A DNA stretch of 64,000 nucleotides from the NCBI GenBank assembly GCA_947501615.1, contig CANMWK010000019.1, forward strand, positions 1 through 64,000, written 5' to 3'. Both the position numbers and the translations under genes were made by a program. The notes under the pieces were generated by a model that searched no databases, was not told the DNA's origin, and worked only from the letters and a program-made list of their open reading frames with translations. The DNA is from an uncultured Tenacibaculum sp. (lineage in GTDB: Bacteria; Bacteroidota; Bacteroidia; Flavobacteriales; Flavobacteriaceae). This document shows positions 19,346-28,614 of the stretch, one piece after another (position 1 is the stretch's first letter; each line of letters opens with the position of its first letter).

Positions 19346-21631
19346 ATGAAGTCGTATCTGTTTTTGGGAATCCTATGTTTTTGCTTTTTTAACTGTAAAC
19401 AAGAAAACCCAAAGAAACCACCTGTTACTCCTAATATTATCCCAATACCTTTAGAACAAGAAGTAAAAGAAGGCTCTTTTATTTTAACAAAAGACACTTT
19501 TGTTACTGGTGAAGCACAATTTAATAACGTAATTCGATACTTAAGATCTTATTTAGATGACCAATTACAGTTGCATAGTAATACTCCAACGGCTAAAAAT
19601 AAAATTACTTTTGTTCTTGATGAGAATATTACAAATGAAGAGGGTTATGCTTTAGAAATTAATAAAAACTCAATAACTATAGGTGCTAAAACAAGTAGAG
19701 GAGCGTTTTATGCGGTACAATCTTTTTTGCAGTTATTACCTGTAAAAAATAATGGAGAAGAAATTCCTATTCAATGTATACGAATAAAAGATAAACCTAG
19801 ATTTCAGTATAGAGGAATGCATTTAGATGTAGCAAGACATTATTTCTCTGTAGCTTTTATAAAAAAATATATTGATATTATTGCTTCATTAAAATACAAC
19901 ACGTTTCACTGGCATTTAACTGAAGATCAAGGTTGGCGTATCGAAATAAAAAAATATCCTAAACTTCAAGAAATAGCTGCTTTTAGGGATGAAACTTTAA
20001 TTGGACATTATAACGATCAACCACAACAATTTGATGGAAAGAAATATGGTGGATATTATACACAAGAGGAAATAAAAGACATTGTTGCCTACGCTAGTGA
20101 ACGTTTTGTTACTATTATTCCTGAAATTGAAATGCCTGGACATTCACAAGCAGCCATTGCTGCATATCCAGAATTAGGATGTACAGGAAAACAAGTTAAG
20201 GTAGCAACAAATTGGGGCATTTTTGATGAAGTGTATTGCCCTACAGAAACTACTTTTAAATTTTTAGAAGATGTTATCGATGAAGTAGTTGACTTATTCC
20301 CTGGAAAATACATCCATATTGGAGGTGACGAAGCTCCGAAAACAAAATGGAAATCTTCAGAATTTTGTCAGCAATTCATCAAAGAAAAAAACTTAAAAGA
20401 TGAAGCAGGTTTACAGAGTTACTTTATCACTCGGATGGAAAAATATATTAATAGTAAAGGAAAACAAATTATTGGTTGGGATGAAATACTTGAAGGCGGA
20501 CTGGCACCTAATGCTACAGTAATGTCTTGGAGAGGAACTGAAGGTGCTGTAAAAGCAGCAAAAAAGAAACACAATGTTATTCTTACACCTACTTCTCATT
20601 GTTATTTTGATTATTATCAATCTGAAAATGAAAATGAGCCTTTAGCTATTGGAGGCTTTTTACCATTAGAAAAAGTATATAATTTTAACCCTATTCCTAA
20701 AGAATTGACAAAAAAAGAAGCAAAATATGTTCTTGGTGCTCAGGGAAATGTATGGACAGAATATATGAAAACTCCTGAAAAAGTGGAATATATGGCTTTC
20801 CCAAGAGCAATTGCTTTATCAGAAGTACTATGGTCTAGTGAAAATCAAAAAAAATATATTAATTTTGTCTCAAGATTATTAAATTTTCAGCAAAGATTTA
20901 ATCAAAAAGATATTAATTACGCAAATCACCTCAACGAAATAGTAGGTAAATTTGTAAATAAAGATGGTAAAATAACGTACAGCCTTACGACAAAAAACAA
21001 TGAGGCAATTATGTATACTGTAGATGGAAGTACCCCTACTTACACTACCGCTATTACATATAAAAAACCAGTTATTATAAACACTAGTATTACATTAAAA
21101 GCTAAAGTGTTTAGCAAAACAGGTGAAGTTATTAGTCCACTTTCCTCAACAAAAATTAATTTACACAAAGCTATTGGTAAAAAAATTACGTTGAGTCCAG
21201 CACCCAATGCCTCATATAATGCAGGAGGTAAAGATGCGCTAATTAATGGTATTTCTGGAAGTAATAAGCGTTACGGAGATAAAGAATGGTTAGGTTTTTC
21301 TGGGAAAGATGTTAATATAATTATTGATTTAGATTCTCTTACCCCTATTAATTCAATACAAATGCGTTTTCATAATGGAAACGGACAATGGATTTATGCC
21401 CCTAAAAAAATAAAAATTGATTTTGTAGCTTATAGTAGTGAAAAAACAAATTTGGATGTTATCCCCATTAAAAATCGGGATGCTTTACTATGTAATGTAC
21501 ATGTGAAATTTAAAGATACTAAAGCTACAAAAGTATATATAAATATTCCTAATTACGGAGTAATTCCTGAAGGAAAACAAGGTGCTGGGCATAAAGCTTG
21601 GACTTTTATAGATGAAATAATCATAAATTAA
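19346..21631 (+). CDS. GH20 beta-N-acetylhexosaminidase lipoprotein
   Basis: 761 residues. Lipoprotein signal (FCFFNC, Cys at 17), GH20b N-terminal domain (about 30-150), then the GH20 barrel with FHWHLTEDQGWRIEI, the catalytic Asp-Glu pair in HIGGDEAPK, and GWDEIL. It removes terminal GlcNAc/GalNAc by substrate-assisted catalysis. A chitobiase-type C-terminal domain (about 540-610) and an F5/8 domain (about 620-761, NAGGKDALINGISG) follow, as in the neighbouring GH92. Its ATG is 39 bp from that of the divergent GH92 gene, so both share one tiny control region. The stop overlaps the cutC start by one base. Confidence 0.93.
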   Translation: MKSYLFLGILCFCFFNCKQENPKKPPVTPNIIPIPLEQEVKEGSFILTKDTFVTGEAQFNNVIRYLRSYLDDQLQLHSNTPTAKNKITFVLDENITNEEGYALEINKNSITIGAKTSRGAFYAVQSFLQLLPVKNNGEEIPIQCIRIKDKPRFQYRGMHLDVARHYFSVAFIKKYIDIIASLKYNTFHWHLTEDQGWRIEIKKYPKLQEIAAFRDETLIGHYNDQPQQFDGKKYGGYYTQEEIKDIVAYASERFVTIIPEIEMPGHSQAAIAAYPELGCTGKQVKVATNWGIFDEVYCPTETTFKFLEDVIDEVVDLFPGKYIHIGGDEAPKTKWKSSEFCQQFIKEKNLKDEAGLQSYFITRMEKYINSKGKQIIGWDEILEGGLAPNATVMSWRGTEGAVKAAKKKHNVILTPTSHCYFDYYQSENENEPLAIGGFLPLEKVYNFNPIPKELTKKEAKYVLGAQGNVWTEYMKTPEKVEYMAFPRAIALSEVLWSSENQKKYINFVSRLLNFQQRFNQKDINYANHLNEIVGKFVNKDGKITYSLTTKNNEAIMYTVDGSTPTYTTAITYKKPVIINTSITLKAKVFSKTGEVISPLSSTKINLHKAIGKKITLSPAPNASYNAGGKDALINGISGSNKRYGDKEWLGFSGKDVNIIIDLDSLTPINSIQMRFHNGNGQWIYAPKKIKIDFVAYSSEKTNLDVIPIKNRDALLCNVHVKFKDTKATKVYINIPNYGVIPEGKQGAGHKAWTFIDEIIIN

Positions 21632-22338
21632 TGAAATTAGAAATTTGTGCTAACTCATATCGATCTGCATTACACGCTCAAAAAGCTGGTGCAGATAGAA
21701 TCGAATTATGTTCTGAATTACAACTAGGGGGAATAACTCCATCTTACGGAGTATTAAAACTTGTTGCAGAACAACTTACAATTCCCGCTTTTGTTTTAAT
21801 TAGACCTAGAAGTGGTAACTTTAATTTTTCTCCAATAGAATATAAAATTATGAAGGAGAATATTTTATTGTGCAAAAAACTTGGGTATTCTGGTATAGTT
21901 TCAGGTGTTTTACATAGCGATAACACTATAAATATTGAACGCACTAAAGCTTTAATAGAATTAAGCAGACCTTTACCTTTTACTTTTCATAGGGCTTTTG
22001 ATCTAACTCCTGATCCACATAAAGCAATAGAACAGCTTATAGAATTAGGTGTCGAACGTGTTTTAACTTCTGGACAAAAAGAGACTGCTGAAGAAGGAAT
22101 AGCACTACTACAAGATTTACAAGAAAAATATGGTGATAAAATTACGATTATAGCAGGAAGCGGTATAAATCCAAAAAACGCAGCTTTATTCAAAGAAATT
22201 GGACTTCGAGAAATTCACAGTTCAGCTTCAAAAAAGGTTGAACCAAGAGAAGAAGAATTAGATGCTTTCGGAATTTCTGATCAGAAAATATCTAAGGATC
22301 AAATAATTAAAGATTTAATAAATCGTATTTTCAATTAA
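21631..22338 (+). CDS. cutC: CutC family TIM-barrel protein
   Basis: 235 residues, starting with the family's N-terminal block (LEICANSYRSALHAQKAGADRIELC) and keeping LIRPRSGNF, TFHRAFD and TSGQ. CutC was named for copper homeostasis in E. coli, but its biochemical role remains unsettled. Here it is coupled to GH20 by a TAATG overlap, as in many Bacteroidota glycosidase operons, so a link to sugar metabolism is at least as plausible as copper. The 3' end overlaps the convergent unknown gene by 8 bp. Confidence 0.9.
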   Translation: MKLEICANSYRSALHAQKAGADRIELCSELQLGGITPSYGVLKLVAEQLTIPAFVLIRPRSGNFNFSPIEYKIMKENILLCKKLGYSGIVSGVLHSDNTINIERTKALIELSRPLPFTFHRAFDLTPDPHKAIEQLIELGVERVLTSGQKETAEEGIALLQDLQEKYGDKITIIAGSGINPKNAALFKEIGLREIHSSASKKVEPREEELDAFGISDQKISKDQIIKDLINRIFN

Positions 22339-22654
22339 GATTATGTTCTTTTAAATTTGTTATAAACTCTGACAATAAACTAAGAGATAATTTTATGGCT
22401 TTTTCATCATCATTATTACATTTAATCTGTAAAATATAACTAGCCCAATTTAAACTAAATCTTTTTCCTTCTCTTATTTCTAACCAACTGTGGAAATCTT
22501 TAATGATATCTTTTTTAGTTTCATTTAAAATACCTATGGAATAACCATTTATAAAATTACTTAAGGAATAAAAAGAATTGCTTTCTAAGATATACATACC
22601 TCTTCTAGTTTTTAGATGATTTATGATAACCTGAAAGTTATCTAAAGGATCCAT
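22331..22654 (-). CDS. Uncharacterised 107-residue protein
   Basis: I do not recognise the family. No signal peptide or membrane segment; predicted cytosolic. The N-terminal third has a KTRRGMYILESNSFYSLSNFI stretch recalling the RPGMY...S...L..F pattern seen in a range of small bacterial proteins, some of them near toxins. The gene abuts the UDP-glucuronate decarboxylase gene (22654/22655) as the last member of its operon, and its end overlaps cutC by 8 bp. The tight packing suggests a real gene. Confidence 0.6.
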   Translation of the reverse strand: MDPLDNFQVIINHLKTRRGMYILESNSFYSLSNFINGYSIGILNETKKDIIKDFHSWLEIREGKRFSLNWASYILQIKCNNDDEKAIKLSLSLLSEFITNLKEHNLN

Positions 22655-23590
22655 TTAAATCACACCTTTAAAATATGCTATTACTTTAAGTAAACCTTCT
22701 TCTAAAGGTATTTTAGGCTCCCAATTATTTAATGTCTTTTTAGCTAGTGAGATATCTGGCTTACGCTGCATTGGATCATCCTCAGGTAAAGGTTTAAATA
22801 TCAATTGAGATTTAGAATTGGTAATATCTATAATCTTCTTAGCCAAATCTAAGATTGAAAACTCACCAGGATTTCCAATATTAATTGGTCCTGTTACGTT
22901 ATCACCTGTATTCATCATACGAATCATACCTTCAACTAGATCATCTACATACTGAAAGCTTCTTGTTTGCTTTCCTTCACCATAAATAGTAATATCTTCT
23001 CCTTTTAAAGCCTGAACTATAAAATTAGAAATAACACGACCATCATTAGTATTCATTCTCGTGCCGTAAGTATTAAAAATTCGAACAATTTTAATACGAA
23101 CATCATTCTGCTTGTGATAATTAATAAATAACGATTCTGCACAACGCTTTCCTTCATCATAACACGAACGTAATCCGATAGGATTTACATTTCCCCAATA
23201 TGATTCTGGTTGTGGATGAATTTGAGGATCGCCATACACTTCACTTGTAGAAGCTTGCAATATTTTTGCGTTAATTCTTTTGGCTAATCCTAACATATTT
23301 GTTGCACCAACTACAGAAGTTTTGATGGTTTTTATAGGATCGTGTTGATAATGAATTGGTGAGGCCGGACAAGCTAAATTATACACTTCATCTACTTCTG
23401 CATAATACGGTTCTGTTATATCGTGTCTTACGATCTCAAAGTAAGGATTATCCATTAAATGAATAATATTCTTCTTACTTCCTGTAAAGTAATTATCTAA
23501 ACTTATAACTTCGTTTCCTTCGTTTAACAAACGTTCACATAAATGCGAACCAATAAAACCTGCTCCTCCTGTAACTAAAATGCGCTTCAC
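22655..23590 (-). CDS. UDP-glucuronate decarboxylase (UXS-type SDR)
   Basis: 311 residues, extended SDR fold. NAD-binding GGAGFIGSHLC at the N-terminus, the UXS-type NLACPASPIHYQ loop, TSEVYGD with catalytic Ser/Thr, and YxxxK in SCYDEGKR. RMNTNDGRVISNF also matches UDP-xylose synthases, which oxidise and decarboxylate UDP-glucuronate to UDP-xylose. A dTDP-glucose dehydratase-like activity is less likely given the ACPASP loop. It directly follows the glycosyltransferase gene with no gap, implying provision of a nucleotide sugar for an envelope glycan. Confidence 0.87.
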   Translation of the reverse strand: MKRILVTGGAGFIGSHLCERLLNEGNEVISLDNYFTGSKKNIIHLMDNPYFEIVRHDITEPYYAEVDEVYNLACPASPIHYQHDPIKTIKTSVVGATNMLGLAKRINAKILQASTSEVYGDPQIHPQPESYWGNVNPIGLRSCYDEGKRCAESLFINYHKQNDVRIKIVRIFNTYGTRMNTNDGRVISNFIVQALKGEDITIYGEGKQTRSFQYVDDLVEGMIRMMNTGDNVTGPINIGNPGEFSILDLAKKIIDITNSKSQLIFKPLPEDDPMQRKPDISLAKKTLNNWEPKIPLEEGLLKVIAYFKGVI

Positions 23591-24595
23591 CTATTTAAAA
23601 AATAATTTTGGAAATTGTGTTTCCGGATTCCTATTTAATAAGCGAATGTAAAAAGTAGATTTCAAAAAAGCCAATCCGTAGCCAAAAAATTGAATAAATA
23701 CTGCAAAAATCGATAATACTCCAACTTTTAAACTTTTATTTAAAACTGTTGAATGTATAAATAACAATAAAAGATATCCTAACAAAGGATAAACTACTAT
23801 TGGATTAACAAAGATGCCTCCTAAAATTGAAAATAGTGTAAACAACACAAATAATGTAGGAAACCAAAATGTAAGTTTTGCTGTTGTTGGATGCCATTTC
23901 GTTAAGATTGGACGTACCATACCAAATTTTTTCACTTGTGTATGGAATTTCTCCCACGAAATCCTCCTTTTATGATACACATATGCATTTGGTAAAAACC
24001 CTGTTGTAAATCCTTTATTTACGATTCTTTGAGATAAATCTGGATCTTCTCCTGGATGTATTTTAGAAAAACCTTCAGTAATTTCAAAAGCTTCTTTAGA
24101 AATCCCCATGTTGAAACTTCTTGGTTCAAACTTTTGAACTTTTACTTTTCCTCCTCGGATTCCTCCTGTCGTAAAGAAAGAAGTCATTACATAATTAATA
24201 GCTTTCTGAAGAGCCGTAAAACTTTCGTGGGCAGCATCTGCGCCTCCAAAACAATCCAAATAGTTATCTGCTAAAAATTTATCAATAGTAGATAAATAAT
24301 GTGCTGGTAGAATTACATCAGAATCTAGTATAATAAAATAGTTTCCTGTAGCTCTTTTCATTCCGTAATTTCTAGAATCTCCAGGCCCACTATTTTCTTT
24401 ATAGAAATAGCTAATATTTAATTGTGTTTTGTATTGTTCTACAATAGTTTCTGAAGATTCGCTAGAACCGTCTTCAACAATAACAATCTCATACTTCTTT
24501 GTAAAATCTTGCTTTGTTAAACTTTCTAGTAGTTCATCGATTTCATCAGGTCTATTGTAAACTGGTACAATAAGCGACAGTTTTACTTCACTCAT
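23591..24595 (-). CDS. GT2 family glycosyltransferase with C-terminal membrane segments
   Basis: 334 residues. GT-A fold: LSLIVPVYNRPDEI at the start, VEDGSSE, the DxD-like LDSDV, and a GEDPDLSQRI acceptor-side motif. Two or three hydrophobic helices (about 245-310) anchor it to the inner membrane. The start overlaps the DUF3050 stop by 4 bp (ATGA), and its stop abuts the UDP-glucuronate decarboxylase gene. Donor and acceptor are unknown. Confidence 0.88.
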   Translation of the reverse strand: MSEVKLSLIVPVYNRPDEIDELLESLTKQDFTKKYEIVIVEDGSSESSETIVEQYKTQLNISYFYKENSGPGDSRNYGMKRATGNYFIILDSDVILPAHYLSTIDKFLADNYLDCFGGADAAHESFTALQKAINYVMTSFFTTGGIRGGKVKVQKFEPRSFNMGISKEAFEITEGFSKIHPGEDPDLSQRIVNKGFTTGFLPNAYVYHKRRISWEKFHTQVKKFGMVRPILTKWHPTTAKLTFWFPTLFVLFTLFSILGGIFVNPIVVYPLLGYLLLLFIHSTVLNKSLKVGVLSIFAVFIQFFGYGLAFLKSTFYIRLLNRNPETQFPKLFFK

Positions 24596-25368
24596 ACTAA
24601 AACAGATTTCTTAATTTTTTCTGTAATTCCGTTCCAAAGATGAATACGCATTTGTATTGAAGCTTTTGCGTAATCTAAAACTTCATTCCACTTGTTTTCA
24701 TCATCTCCACACAATTCACTTATCATTTGTAATGATAATGGTCCGTGTTCATCTCCATCTAACTCAATATGTCTTTCTAAATAATAGGTAAGCTTAGTAA
24801 ACTTAGTTTCTTTACTTATTTCAGCTTCTCTTATAATTTCTAAAAACATATCTGGAATAATATCCTCTCTACCAAACGTAAAACATGAAGCTATAATATG
24901 CGGTTGATTCGTTTTTATTGCATTAAAAGTAAATGCTACAAAATCTTTAGTTTCTTTGGCAATTGCTGAATCTTCTAAAGAAGAAGTAATTGTATTTATA
25001 GAAGAGATTGAATTGATAAAATTATCTATTTCATTCGTACTTGCATCTATCTCTTTCATAGCATCGATATACATTTCAAAATGACTTTTAGGCACTCCTA
25101 GTTCATTTACATCGGTTTCTTCTCCATGTACTATTTCATTGATAAATCTAGCTGTAACAGATTTTTGTACAGGAATCCATGGTAAGCTTGTACAAGTTAA
25201 GTGATGCTGTAATGCTTTTAATAGTGACATAAAGTCCCAAACAGCAAACACATGTTCTTCCATAAAGATTTGAATATCTTCAAGGTTATTTAAACTTTTA
25301 TATAAATAATGGTTTTTTAGTTGATTTCTTAAATCTGTCAACTCACTTTCAATAAAGGCTACATTCAT
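24592..25368 (-). CDS. DUF3050 protein (heme-oxygenase-like fold)
   Basis: 258 residues, all-helical. It matches the DUF3050 family by its HVFAVWDFMSLLKALQHHL block with several histidines, LPWIPV, and the HIELDGDEHGPLS segment. The family is predicted to adopt a heme-oxygenase/TenA-like helical fold and bind a metal via these His/Asp/Glu residues; no activity is established. It is the first gene of the four-gene operon that ends at 22331. Confidence 0.82.
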   Translation of the reverse strand: MNVAFIESELTDLRNQLKNHYLYKSLNNLEDIQIFMEEHVFAVWDFMSLLKALQHHLTCTSLPWIPVQKSVTARFINEIVHGEETDVNELGVPKSHFEMYIDAMKEIDASTNEIDNFINSISSINTITSSLEDSAIAKETKDFVAFTFNAIKTNQPHIIASCFTFGREDIIPDMFLEIIREAEISKETKFTKLTYYLERHIELDGDEHGPLSLQMISELCGDDENKWNEVLDYAKASIQMRIHLWNGITEKIKKSVLV

Positions 25369-25475
25369 CTTTAAACAGTTTTAAATATAGGACAATACCT
25401 AAATCTTAATTTTTCAAAACTTGTATAGAAGGTTAAAAAACACAATCTCTTATCAATTTGTGTTGAGGGTATTCA

Positions 25476-25513
25476 TTAAAAAATGCAAATCTTTATTGAT
25501 TTGCATTTTTTAA
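25476..25513 (-). terminator. Terminator of the recN-TPR-fabI operon
   Basis: 16-bp stem (TTAAAAAATGCAAATC at 25476-25491 with its exact complement at 25498-25513) and a 6-nt loop. On the minus strand the 3' arm supplies the T-run. It lies 15 bp past the fabI stop. Confidence 0.88.
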
Positions 25514-25528
25514 TAAAGTATTATGTAA

Positions 25529-26341
25529 TTATTCTTCTGAAAAACGTTCCATTACAGCATCACTAACTCCCATGTTAGAGAAACCTCCATCGTGAAATAA
25601 GTTCTGTAAGGTTACTTTCTTCGTTAAGTCAGAAAATAAAGAAATTGTATAATCTGCACATTCTAAAGCTGTGGCATTACCTAAAGGAGACATTTTCTCG
25701 GCATAGGCTAAAAATCCATCAAATCCTTTAACTCCTTGTCCTGCTGTTGTTGGAGTTGGCGATTGAGAAATTGTATTTACACGTACTTTCTGATCTTTTC
25801 CAAAGAAATAACCAAAACTTCTTGCAATAGATTCTAAATATGCTTTATTATCTGCCATATCGTTATAATCTGGAAAAACTCTTTGCGCCGCCATATAGGT
25901 TAATGCAACAATGCTTCCCCATTCATTCATGGCTTTCTTATTGTATAAAACATTCATTGTTTTATGGAATGAAACCGCAGAAACATCCCATCCTTTTGTA
26001 GTAAAATCGTACTTAGGATCTGTATAATGACGTCCTTTACGAACATTAACAGACATTCCTATAGAATGTAAAACAAAGTCTAGTTTTCCTCCTAAAATTT
26101 CCATAGATTTTTCAACTAAATTAGTTAAGTCTTCCATAGAAGTTGCATCCGCAGGAATAATTTCAGAACCTGTTTTTTCAGCTAACTCTTTTAACTGCCC
26201 CATACGTAATGCAATTGGTGCATTTGTTAATACAAACTCTGCTCCTTCTTCATGAGCTCTTTCTGCTACTTTCCAAGCTATTGAGTTTTCGTCTAATGCC
26301 CCAAAAATAATTCCTTTCTTACCTTTTAATAAGTTATACAT
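25529..26341 (-). CDS. fabI: Enoyl-[acyl-carrier-protein] reductase FabI
   Basis: 270 residues, SDR fold. The divergent nucleotide-binding loop GALDENSIAWKVA, LHSIGM, and the FabI-type active site YMAAQRVFPDYNDMADNKAYLE, which keeps Tyr-x6-Lys (Y and K of YNDMADNK). It performs the last reduction of fatty-acid elongation (trans-2-enoyl-ACP to acyl-ACP), presumably with NADH, and is the target class of triclosan. Last gene of recN-TPR-fabI; starts 13 bp after the TPR gene's stop. Confidence 0.93.
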   Translation of the reverse strand: MYNLLKGKKGIIFGALDENSIAWKVAERAHEEGAEFVLTNAPIALRMGQLKELAEKTGSEIIPADATSMEDLTNLVEKSMEILGGKLDFVLHSIGMSVNVRKGRHYTDPKYDFTTKGWDVSAVSFHKTMNVLYNKKAMNEWGSIVALTYMAAQRVFPDYNDMADNKAYLESIARSFGYFFGKDQKVRVNTISQSPTPTTAGQGVKGFDGFLAYAEKMSPLGNATALECADYTISLFSDLTKKVTLQNLFHDGGFSNMGVSDAVMERFSEE

Positions 26342-26354
26342 TGTATTTATTATC

Positions 26355-26870
26355 TTATTGGTTAATTAATTTCAATCTTTGCAATAGACTCATTTTTCTC
26401 TTGACTCTGTTCACAGAGGCATAAATAGAATCTAATGTTTTGTTATTCAGTGTTTCTTTTATAGCTAATTTATAATGCTTATGTGCACTCATAATATCAC
26501 CTTTCAACTCATATGCTTGCCCCATTTTATTAAGAACTGTTGATTTGTCTACCGAAGAAATATGTCTTACATTATTTCCAAATGCAATCATTTCGTCATT
26601 AAGGTTCATATCAATTAATAAGTAGGAATAATTGCTATACGCAGCATGATAATCTGGAGCAAATTTAATGGCTAATTCTAAATGTTTTTTTGCTTTAGGA
26701 TAATTATTAAACTTTAAATTATATAACCATCCCAAATGATTATGTGCTCTACCATAATCTGGAAATTCTGCCAAAAGATCAATAAGCATTTCTTTTGCTT
26801 CTATAATTCTATTTTCATCAATTAATTGATCGGCTTCAAAGAATAAATTTTCTGCTCTATTATCACTCAT
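26355..26870 (-). CDS. TPR repeat protein
   Basis: 171 residues with about four helix-turn-helix TPR units (for example DLLAEFPDYGRAHNHLGWLY and HLELAIKFAPDYHAAYSNYS). No signal peptide, so a cytosolic scaffold is likely. Partner unknown. It sits 6 bp after recN and 13 bp before fabI in the same operon. Confidence 0.8.
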   Translation of the reverse strand: MSDNRAENLFFEADQLIDENRIIEAKEMLIDLLAEFPDYGRAHNHLGWLYNLKFNNYPKAKKHLELAIKFAPDYHAAYSNYSYLLIDMNLNDEMIAFGNNVRHISSVDKSTVLNKMGQAYELKGDIMSAHKHYKLAIKETLNNKTLDSIYASVNRVKRKMSLLQRLKLINQ

Positions 26871-26876
26871 AACTTC

Positions 26877-28529
26877 TTAATTTAATAATTCTTTAGCATG
26901 AATTAAAGCGCTATCTGAGATATCTTTACCGCTTAACATTTCTGCTATTTCTACAATTCGTTCTTCTTTGGTTAATTGCTTTAAATTAGAAGATGTTACG
27001 CCATCTACTTCTTCTTTATATACTTTTAAATGTGATACTCCCTTTGATGCGATTTGTGGCAAATGGGTTATTGCAATTACTTGCATGTATTGCCCCATTT
27101 TTTGCATAATATCTGCTATTTTATTGGAAACTTCTCCAGAAACACCTGTATCAATTTCATCAAATATAATCGTTGGTAATTTGGTATTTTGCGATAAAAT
27201 CTTTTTAATAGATAGCATGATTCTAGACAATTCTCCTCCTGATGCTACTTTCTTCAACTCTCCGTAGTTACCTCCCTTATTCGCCGAAAATAAAAACTCT
27301 AACTCATCTTTACCATTCGATAAGTATTTAGCTGTAGGTTGGACAGCTATTGAAAATGTTGCATTTGGCATTCCTAATTCTGATAACAAAAATTCTAGTT
27401 CTTTTTGTAACTTAGGAATAGATTTTTTTCTTGCTTCTGTAATTAATGTAGCGACACTGTCTAATTTTGTTGCTACTTCATCAATTTCTTTTTGCTTATT
27501 CGTTATAATTTCTGAAGCATTTTCTACGGCATTTACCTTTACTGCTAAGTCTTCATAAACCGTTAACAATTCAGCAATTGTTGCTACTTGATGTTTCTTT
27601 TGTAAACTATATAATAACTGTAGTCTATCGTTGATTGTCTCTAATTCCCCAGGATTAAACTCGACGACTTCATTAGCACTTTCAAGTTCAGAAACTACAT
27701 CATCTACTTCTATTTTCACACTCACTATTCTTTGATGTAGTGCTTCATATTCTTTTGAAAAACCACTTATCTTTTGAAGACTATTTTCTAAGGAGTTTAA
27801 TAAGTTTTGCACACCAAATTCTTCTCCTGTAGTAACTTGTATTGCTTCTGAAAGGCTCAATTTAATGTCTTCTACATTATTTAAAACATCAAGTTTTTTT
27901 TCTAACTCTTCTTGCTCATTGGCTGTGAAGTCTGCTTCTTCTAATTCTTTATATAAATGTACATTATATTCGTACTGTTGCTGTTCTTGCTCTTGATTTT
28001 CTTTCAATTTTTTTAACTCCGCAACTAAGATATTATATTGCTTTAATCCTCTCTTATATGATGCAATTTTTTTATCATTTTTTGCTAAAGCATCTAAAAT
28101 TGAAAATTGAAAATTTGTATCAGATAATTGTAAGGTTTGATGTTGAGAATGAATATCTATTAACCTAGATTTCAACTGACTTAAATTACTTAAAGTAACT
28201 GGTGTATCATTTACAAATGCTCTAGATTTACCAGAAGGTAATATCTCTCTTCTTATAATTGTAAGTGGCTCATAATCTAAATCATGCTTGGAGAAAAAAC
28301 GTGTAAGATTGTACGCTGTAAGGTTAAATTCAGCTTCTATAATGCATTTTTCATCATCTTTTTTTAATGAAGATAAGTCCGCTCTATTTCCTAAAACTAA
28401 TCCTAAAGCACCCAAGAGAATAGATTTTCCTGATCCTGTTTCCCCTGTTATAATTGATAACCCTTCAGTAAAATCAATTGATAACTTATCAATTAGCGCA
28501 TAATTTTGTATGAATAATTTTACTAACAA
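26877..28529 (-). CDS. recN: DNA repair ATPase RecN
   Basis: 550 residues, SMC-like. Walker A GETGSGKS near residue 34, Q-loop region DIHSQHQTL, a long coiled coil (about 150-370), ABC signature VASGGELSRIMLS and Walker B TIIFDEIDTGVSG. RecN organises double-strand-break ends during recombinational repair. First gene of its operon. Confidence 0.96.
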   Translation of the reverse strand: MLVKLFIQNYALIDKLSIDFTEGLSIITGETGSGKSILLGALGLVLGNRADLSSLKKDDEKCIIEAEFNLTAYNLTRFFSKHDLDYEPLTIIRREILPSGKSRAFVNDTPVTLSNLSQLKSRLIDIHSQHQTLQLSDTNFQFSILDALAKNDKKIASYKRGLKQYNILVAELKKLKENQEQEQQQYEYNVHLYKELEEADFTANEQEELEKKLDVLNNVEDIKLSLSEAIQVTTGEEFGVQNLLNSLENSLQKISGFSKEYEALHQRIVSVKIEVDDVVSELESANEVVEFNPGELETINDRLQLLYSLQKKHQVATIAELLTVYEDLAVKVNAVENASEIITNKQKEIDEVATKLDSVATLITEARKKSIPKLQKELEFLLSELGMPNATFSIAVQPTAKYLSNGKDELEFLFSANKGGNYGELKKVASGGELSRIMLSIKKILSQNTKLPTIIFDEIDTGVSGEVSNKIADIMQKMGQYMQVIAITHLPQIASKGVSHLKVYKEEVDGVTSSNLKQLTKEERIVEIAEMLSGKDISDSALIHAKELLN

Positions 28530-28614
28530 ATTCCTTTATTTAAAGCGTGTAAAAATACGGAATTAAAGTAGAAAATAAACAGTAAAGTTTCTTAGTATAT
28601 TCTTAAAAAAGATA

